From Metaphire vulgaris (lineage: Eukaryota; Annelida; Clitellata; Crassiclitellata; Megascolecidae), in contig CM030870.1 of the NCBI GenBank assembly GCA_018105865.1, positions 897,001 through 961,000 on the forward strand: a stretch of DNA of 64,000 nucleotides, given 5' to 3'. The position numbers were made by a program, and so were the translations under genes. Below the pieces are notes generated by a model. That model did not search any database. It saw only the letters and a list, made by a program, of their open reading frames with translations, and was not told where the DNA came from. Positions within the stretch are counted from its first letter, which is position 1, and each line of letters begins with the position of its first letter. Below are positions 26,093 through 35,055 of this stretch, one piece after another.

Positions 26093-29000
26093 CCGCCGCC
26101 ACAACCACCATTGTCTTCACTGCCATCATCATATCGTACAATGACTAATAATGGAAGTCAAAAATCCCTAAACCCTTTGAGCCTATGATACTGCTATAAC
26201 GGGATGAGTGTATATTAAGTCTAGGGGGGTGTATACTAGGTCTAAGGGTTATCCGCTTTTACGTACAAGTCAATAGCGCTCAAAGGGTTAATATTAGATC
26301 AAGATGCAGATCGTGACAACTTCACCTTTGCCAGCCAGGTGCTCGGCTGCAGCATCTGGCTGCTGTAGGCTGAGAATCTCTTCCGTCAATTCTTTTGCCA
26401 GCTGGCATGCGTCAAACACATGCCCGTGAGCATGCAAGGACTCGGCCAGGGCAAACATTATCTACAAGCAGAAGATAGACCAGAGGCTGTCAACCGGTGG
26501 TACGCATACCCCTGGGGGTATGCGAGCCGCTGACAAAGAGTACGCGAAGAAAAACAAGAATTTTAAAAAAATTGCAAAGAAAAACTAAAAATAATGATAC
26601 TAAGACAGGTGCCATCGTGAACAGTATATGTCTCTTTCTTTCAGTCGACAGAAAGAAAGTGAATGTGACAAAAATGGCTTAGATGCATGTAGCTGGCTGG
26701 CATTAGTATTAAAACTGGCCATCGTACTAATAAGACTTGAGGATTAAGGAACATCGTTGACATTTTCCTTATGTCAACTTATAGAGCTATAAAATAAACA
26801 AAGAAACGCCGAAAACTATGAGTGAGCAGAACAACGGCAACGGAGGCGATGTATGTACCAAGGGCAGTGGCAAGTGCAGAGGTGGTTGGTTGATGCACGT
26901 GCACTAAGTTGTTGAGAAAAGTAAAAATCGTAGCTAGCATTTTCCGGAATAGGGACGGCACATTGCAAATGTTTCCGGTTTTTAAGTGAAAAAAGCATTA
27001 AGGAGCAGAAAAACGTTGCTAGGTCAAATAAAAACCTTTTGCATCTTTTATTTATTAAAATTTGCAATTGATATAGCATATACCCATACTTGACCTCTCA
27101 TTTGGTTGCCCCCCATCTGGTGTATGCCCGGGTCCACCGCCTCATTGCCCCTTCCTCTGCAAGCCACTGGCCTACGGGGTACATGCAAGTTCAGATTTTT
27201 GCTAGTGGTTACAATTTTTGAAAAGGTTGGAAACCACTGAGATAGACAACATATGTAAAAACCTTTTGCCAAAGTAAAATGCTGCAGAGAACTAAACAAA
27301 TCAAATCAAATTTAAAGCAAAAATATTACATGAATATTTATCTGTCCAAATCTCACAAATCTACAAACCTCCAATCTGTTTTCTGGCTTTTTGACTCCCA
27401 CAAAATAGTTTTCTTCATCCGACTTCAGTTTATCTGGTTCGGTCATGTCCTCCTTTGGCAAAGCAACAGCAGCAGCAGCAGCTACCTGGAAATGAAATTA
27501 CTCAATGAAAACAAAAATTAGAATATTTTACTTAGATCAAAACTTTTAAAAAAGGTAAACTAGTTAAAACATATCAATCAAAATAAACACTCTAAATAAG
27601 AAAAATGAAGCAATTACAGATGGAAAACACATGTGATAAATAGTGGAGCACATAGCATAAGACAAAGCTAATTAATGACTTTTTAATGTGTTAGGTTTTT
27701 TGGGGGGAAATACGATGTAATAAATAGAGGAGTACATAGCATAAGAAAAAGTTAATTAATGTGTCAGGTTATGGTCTTCACAAAATAGTTTAGAGAGAAT
27801 GAAAAATAAATACCCACAAAAATCTTTCTAGCAATAAATCCGATATTTAAAATAAAGATATCAAAACTCACTGAATGGTCTTGTCTTTCATTTACCAACA
27901 CTTGATCTCCACGGGAGCACCTGTTGGACGATTCCTCATTTGATTCTAAAGCTCGACACCTAGGGGTGCTCGGTTGAGACCTGCAGTCAGAATCCATGTC
28001 CTCCGACTTCCAAGGGAGCCCCTCGGGACTTGCGACATACTCTAGATCCTTATTCGAGCTTTCTGCACGATGTTTGGCACCATCAGGAACGCCTCGATTA
28101 CTTCCTCTTTCACCTTCACCGATTCTTTCCAACCCGGAATTCTCGACGACCCTTTGTTGACACCGAGGGGGTCAGCGTCTCCCTCTACTTTCTCCCCGGT
28201 GAGAACAGAGCCGTGCATCAGACTATTTGCTCTGTCTGCGACTTTTACCGAACACGGGACCAGCAACTTCCCGTAACCCTTGGCAACCCGATTTCCGTCA
28301 CCGCAAATGCGACTCAGAGATCCCGCCCAACCACAAGTGTTCTTGGCGTATCCGATCGGAAGAAGGTCGCTCCATTCCAACTGGCACGCCTCGATCGCCA
28401 CCTTGAACCCCGTAAACGCGTCGACGTCGGATTTCTTTATCACCGGCGGCAACGTGTGGCTTATCCCGTTTGCGTTTCGAGGTTTGCAGAGCTTTTCGAT
28501 CGTCACGACGTGCCAGGCCTTCAGCTTCGAGCAAAGTCCCGAGCGCTGGGAGCTCGAAAGAGCAGGATCGAGGGCAGCGAGTCGCCAGAGGGTGACTATC
28601 TCGTCGCAGAGGCTGGAGGCGGCGTGCTGTGATGAGCTGTTGTTACCCTGGTTCATGTTACGACCGTTATGCAACGAGTTGTTGGTCTGAGTTTTGTTGT
28701 TAAACCACCAAATAACAATCTGAAGCATTGAAAAACCATGTTTGAAATTAAGCAATGGCAAAAATGCTGCATATCTGAAGACTTTATCTATTGTCTATCT
28801 TGCCTATAGCTAGTTCAAGAGAAACTAAGCGCATAAGAATAAGCAGCTACAACTACAGTATTTCTAGAACATATAATGAACGAGGAATTTAAAGAAAGAA
28901 CACTGCAACCGAGCATCATGGAAGTCATCAGAAAGAGAAGAATGAAATGGACTGGACACATACTCAGAATGGAAGAAATAAGAAACCCAAAACGAATTTT

Positions 29001-30104
29001 CAACTACAAACCAGAAGGAAGAAGATCTAAAGGAAGACCTGAAAAGACGATGGGTGGATGGATTGGAAGAGGATCTGCACATGGCAGGGCTGAATCTCAA
29101 TGGAAAAACTGATGGAAGACACCGAATGACTTTGGAAGAAATAGCAAAGGACAGAGAACTTTGGAGAGGTGTCATGGAGAAGTCAATAGCTGGACACAGC
29201 TGGAGGACAAAGACCTGACCTGACCTGACCTGACTACAGTACTGTTTTTGAAAGCATTATAGAAATCGACAAGATTTTGCTTAGTTTATTGAATTTCAAA
29301 GCACGAACAAAGACAGAAGTCGAAATGGAAAATACCAAAGACTATTTCCTGTCTAACGTCAACCGAGTGCTTCAAATTCAGCAAAAACGTTACCTGTTCA
29401 CAAGCAAGTATCTCTTCGGTCAGAATTTCCAGAAGCAAGATGGCGTTGCTGTCGCTCCGACGGAACATCTCCCGTACGATCAGGAGAAGGTTCCAGATGC
29501 CCTCGGGCTCTCTGCCCCTCAGAGGGCGCAACAGACTCTGCCACTCGTTGGCAGCGGGGGGCGCATTGTTCGACAGGTAATTGACATCGCTGTTAAAGAA
29601 CATCACACATGTCACAAGCGATTGACAAAGTGAGTGATGATCATGTCAGACAATAATCAACAATGAATGTTGAAATCATCAGAATATTATTTCTAGACAT
29701 TGTTTTGGGCACTAATCTCAAAATAGCTGAACTAAAATAACCACATAATGCTTCACCAATATTTTACATAACGATAAGCCTCATCAATACATTACAAGAT
29801 GATGATGATGATGATGATGATGTTGATGAACATTCTGATTTACTTGTAGTAGCAGCATATTAAATATTATTATTAAATATTATTAAATATACTAATAAAT
29901 AATTATGGTAATACTGTTAACAGCAGCAGCAATAACAATCTCTGCTTTTGGTATTATGAATAATAAAAAAAGAAAAAAAGTAAAACAGGAAGACCAAGGA
30001 GGATGTGGATGATGAAAACAGATGCACAGTCACACAAAATCTATGCACAAATCAAATAAGAGGCAAGACACAGAAAGGAATGGAAACAATGGAGCCAATG
30101 AAAC

Positions 30105-30135
<31 letters not shown>

Positions 30136-30994
30136 TTATAAAAATTATTATTATTATTATTATTGGTGGCAAGAGAGTGGGAGAGGTAGTACCTTCCACT
30201 GTACCTTACCACCAATAACAACAATAACAACAACAATAATAATAATGCACTTTCATAGCACCAGTCATAATACTCGAGTGTCTCAATCAATGGTATTCCA
30301 TATTCATCTGTAAAAGACAATGTCATTCCATGTCAGTGGGTAACAGTGAGACAGAGATATTGGGAAAATGCTAACTGGAAGAGATGCGTTATAATAATAA
30401 TAACAATAATAATAATAATGATAATAACAATAAAAATAATAACAAACGATACCTAAGGACGACGGGGGAAGGAACGCAGAATTTGATGAGTGTCTTCTTA
30501 ATATTCTCGTGGAGTGTTGCTTCGTCGAGACACCACGCTGTCTGTTCACCAGCGGATGGACCAGCCGTTGGATCTACAACAAGACAAGCCACAGATCCTC
30601 AAATACAACGCTCTCAACAGAATTCACCAGTAAATTCAGGCATGTGGAAATTTTGAGTCGTTGTTTTGCAAAGACAAGCATTTCAAATCAAGGTTTCTCT
30701 CAGAATATATACTTAAAGATCATAAAACGCTGTAATCATACCAAATGGAAATCAACTCAACAGTTCAAATACTGAGTACTTGAACTACTTGCTAGTTGAA
30801 TAAACAACACAAGTACTCTCTAAACTCCAGAAGATAAAGCCAAAAGTAAAATGCAAACGCAGTTGCTTGCTCTTCCTCATTTGTTAAAGACTCTGAGATT
30901 CATAGACATTTTCTGTTTTGTTTGCACTTCCAATACATCCTGCCTCATTTCATAACTGAAATATGCTTGGAAGAATACTATCATTATTACTCAC

Positions 30995-31052
<58 letters not shown>

Positions 31053-31867
31053 AAAGGCACACTCCATGGGCTCAGTGCCAGTATGAAGAACCGAACGGTT
31101 AGCGCCTTCAGTTTTACATGGCAACGGCTGAATGAGGGCGGTTGCCGGCCTTTCCCTCGCTGCCTTTCCTTCCTCCGAGTTAACACCCAATGTACTCATT
31201 CACAGCTGAGTCGACTGGGGCGCTTGGGACAGAAACAACCAAAAAGTTTCTACCTCAGCCGGGAGTTGAACCATGGACCTCAAGATTGGCAGACCAGTGC
31301 GCTAACCACTGCTCCACCACGCACCCTATTACATTATTACCTTTATTACATTATTATTATTATTATTATTATTATGTGAAAATTCCGCAGAAGACGACTG
31401 CGTGAAATCCCTATTATTATTATTATTATTACATTATTAGTGACATATCTGTTCCAAAAATCATATTCTTTTCATACTCTTTGGATTATATTCCATTCAT
31501 TTTGTTTTCCTTTTTATATGATTACGGCTATTTAATTCTTTTGTCTAGCTGGACTCTGTAAAATGCCTGACTCCTGACATTTGGCAATATGGCTCAGAAG
31601 AAATTGTCAGTTTAATAATAATAATAATAATAATTACTACCATTATTTATCCACATTCTGGTAAAATGGTTAAGCAATTATTGAGTGTGTGACTTCAGTG
31701 CTTGTCACAATCCCGAAGAGTAACTAAATGTGACCAAACCTGGAGCGCCACAAACAGCATTGATCATCGTCTCCTGCGAGGAAAGCAACTGATCTAACAA
31801 TCGCTGTGCCGTTGGTAAAATCTAGAGGAACGAAAATGTCAAAATAAAACACTGCTCAAAATACTGG

Positions 31868-31919
<52 letters not shown>

Positions 31920-34467
31920 CTTCTATGGCACCACCATCATAATGCCCAGAGCATCTGTTGATGGTGACCCAAATACAATCCGAATAAGTGTCAGGTCAAA
32001 CCAGAAAGGTCAAAGGATGTTGAAAGTTATTCTTTTGAACAAAAGAACCTTAACATTTAAAATTCAACTTTAGAAATCTGAAAGAGTCTCGCGTGCACGC
32101 AAGACGGAAAATAGAAGAAGACAGCGTGGCATAAACCACAGAATTACGAATGCCTGTGAAGAAGCGATTGGCCACCTGTTGAGGTAATTCACTGATGAGG
32201 TATTGGGCAAATTTCTGCAGCTGATCGCGTTCCAGACGAGACAGTGACTCGGACACCGGCGCCCTCAAGCACACCTGCTTTGGCTGAATTCAACCACCAC
32301 AGAAAATCATATTATAACAAAGATACTGTACAACAAAGCAAAACTAAATGCACAATCCAAGCTTGCATAGAATTTAATTATAACTAAATCGAGCCTATGA
32401 CATCTGAAAGTAAAGTCAGTTTTCCACCAATTTTTAAAGCACAATCTCATTATTATTATTATTATTATTATTATCATTATTATTATTATTATTAACGTAC
32501 TGATTAATGTGGTAACTCGTTCAAACAAACTGCATGAACACATTACAAAGTTACAAATAACTTGTGCAACATAACCATGTTTAAATCTCTCCTTACAATA
32601 AAACACCTAATAGAGGCCAGAGTTATTAAAGTTCAGAGTTATTTATTTCAACCCTTAACCTCTTTACTGTTCATTAAATGTCAACACCATGGCAGTCATC
32701 CCTTTTTGGAGAATACTGTAATTTTCAAAATTTACTATATCTCAGGTGATATGGGTTCATCCATATAGTACGTATGCAAAAAAAGTCATATTTCCACCCC
32801 CTCCTCCCCGATGCACATATCAAACATAAGAAAAATCTCCAAAATCCGATCCTCCCCCTCAGTGCATACGTACTATATGGATGGACCCTATGAAAGCCAA
32901 GAAGATGAGGCTCACACCATTGTTTAGCATTTTTATTCCTCTTTCTTTTTATTGCTCTTAGGCATCCATGCCCAACAAAAACTGGGGATAGAGTCCACTT
33001 TCCGGCCTAAATTGGCACCCACTCCAAAAAATTTGTTTCAAAGCTCCCCAGCTAAACTTTTTGAGCGGTAACCCCCACTTGGGTGAGCGGAAATGTTGTA
33101 GGGGAATGTCAGTGGAACAAAATAAATCAAGTGAAGTCCAGTCTTTGCAACCGTCTAACACACCAAGCAAATTCTGATGCGACATATTATAACGAGCCAG
33201 GCTAGGAGAAACAGCTGTCGACTTGCAGAGTACTACACTAGTGGGACTCAGGATAAATGGTGAATTGTCAGTAACATAACCCGAGTCGTGCTCGGGTCAA
33301 ACGGTAAAGGGGTTAAACCACCAGATACTTTGTAACTATATGCAATATAAATGGGTATGCTCAGTTCTGGTGGTCTAAGGGTTAATAGAAGCAGGGGCTT
33401 GTCTTATAGTAATTTCTATGGTCATCATCATCATCACCATCATTCTCCAGTTGGTGCCTATTGCAATTAGAGTTCGCCTCCTCCATTCGTTTCTGTCCTG
33501 TGTGGTAAACATGGTAAACATTGGCTTGAACTTTCCGTCGTTTTCCAGGAAGTATAAATCTCTACAAGAACCACGGTAAATTTACTTAAAATGTATGATG
33601 ATCGTGTATGCCTTCACCCCTCAGTCTGTGAGCTACATACCTGGTGAATCCTAAACAGGCACAGGGCAACAACGTGAGCACACCAGGAGGCGATGCTTCC
33701 GTGAGGACTGCAGCTGCATGTGCAGGAAGTGATGTGACGCCTGTCAAAGACAAGCGCCACGTTGTACGAACCCTTCACCTGGCTCGGATTGAGAGGCGGA
33801 GTCACTGTCGCACTCAGGTGAAAGCCTACGCAAAGCATTCAGTGCATTCAGTGCAGTTCTCAGTCAATGAAAAGAAAGACATTAATCCACTAACAACAGA
33901 AAATGAAATAATGAAAGAGAAGAGGACGTAACTTCCAGGGTTTAATCTAGGCCGTTTCCAGGGGAAAATTGCCCATCCCCCCGGAAATTTCAAATTCCCC
34001 CCTGAAATTTTGGCATACTATATCAACTACAGCGCTCCCCAAGCCCCTAGCTGACTTCCCCTGGGCCTTGTCAGTTTTCCCCCCCCCATGAGTCCAGGAG
34101 TCTAGATTAACCACTGGACGTAAGTAAAAGATTGTCTCACCGATTTGCAAAGCATCATGAACGCTCTTATTCCTGAAGAGAGTTTCACCCTTTTGAAACT
34201 CATCTGAAGACCCGTTTGCCAAACAAGAGTACAATCTGAAAGTAATTAAAAAGGACTCACAAAAATATGTCTCATCTCTATTGTTTGATAAACCTGTGTA
34301 AAAAACCATAGAACATTAAATTGGTCCAATTCATTCAAATAAAATTCCCACTAAAATGCTGATCATTAGATCAAGACAGAATTACATTCAGCATTTCCTG
34401 CAACTGCAATATTCCAAAGTAACCAAAGGTCCTATATACATATATACAAATATATAAAGTTCTTAGG

Positions 34468-34508
<41 letters not shown>

Positions 34509-35016
34509 ATATACACACCTAATGTCTTCTTCATTTTCTGGAAAACTCCAGAATGCAATCCTAAGTTGGAGCTGTTCTGGAATTGGTTGATAATGATGCT
34601 CCACAACCTCAAACGGAAGATGGTGAGCAACCGCCTGGGCAGATAGATCCAAAAGAGATGCAACAGTCCCACCTATGATGCAAAACGTTGATGACAGAAA
34701 GGCAGAAGAGCCAGTTTGTTTCAATCAAATTCATGTAGTATAACACGCACACATTACATTTGCATAAAAAGTGAAAACACACAGAATTCTGCATTCAAAG
34801 CAGTCATCTCTTTTCGTGGATCATCCGCTGAGTCTCTTACAACATTTTGATCCAAATTCAAAACACACCTGTCCTCTATTTCCTATCCGCCATAATCAGA
34901 ACCTGACAATCATTCGACTTAAGAGACTTAAAACATGGTTATATCGCACGAGTTATCTGTAACTTTGTAATGTGTTCACGCAGTTCGTTCGGACGAGTTA
35001 CCACATTAATCAGTAC

Positions 35017-35055
<39 letters not shown>

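Noticed and set aside
28042..28132. A micro-intron explaining the exon 9 frame change
   Set aside because: Candidate GT..AG pairs here have lengths divisible by three (39 and 57 bp), so they would not change frame.
28030..28690. 200- and 136-codon plus-strand frames
   Set aside because: Antisense shadows of ZSWIM8 exon 9.
31250..31325. Possible tRNA gene from A and B box matches
   Set aside because: No acceptor stem or anticodon arm; continues into a SINE body with TAA tail.
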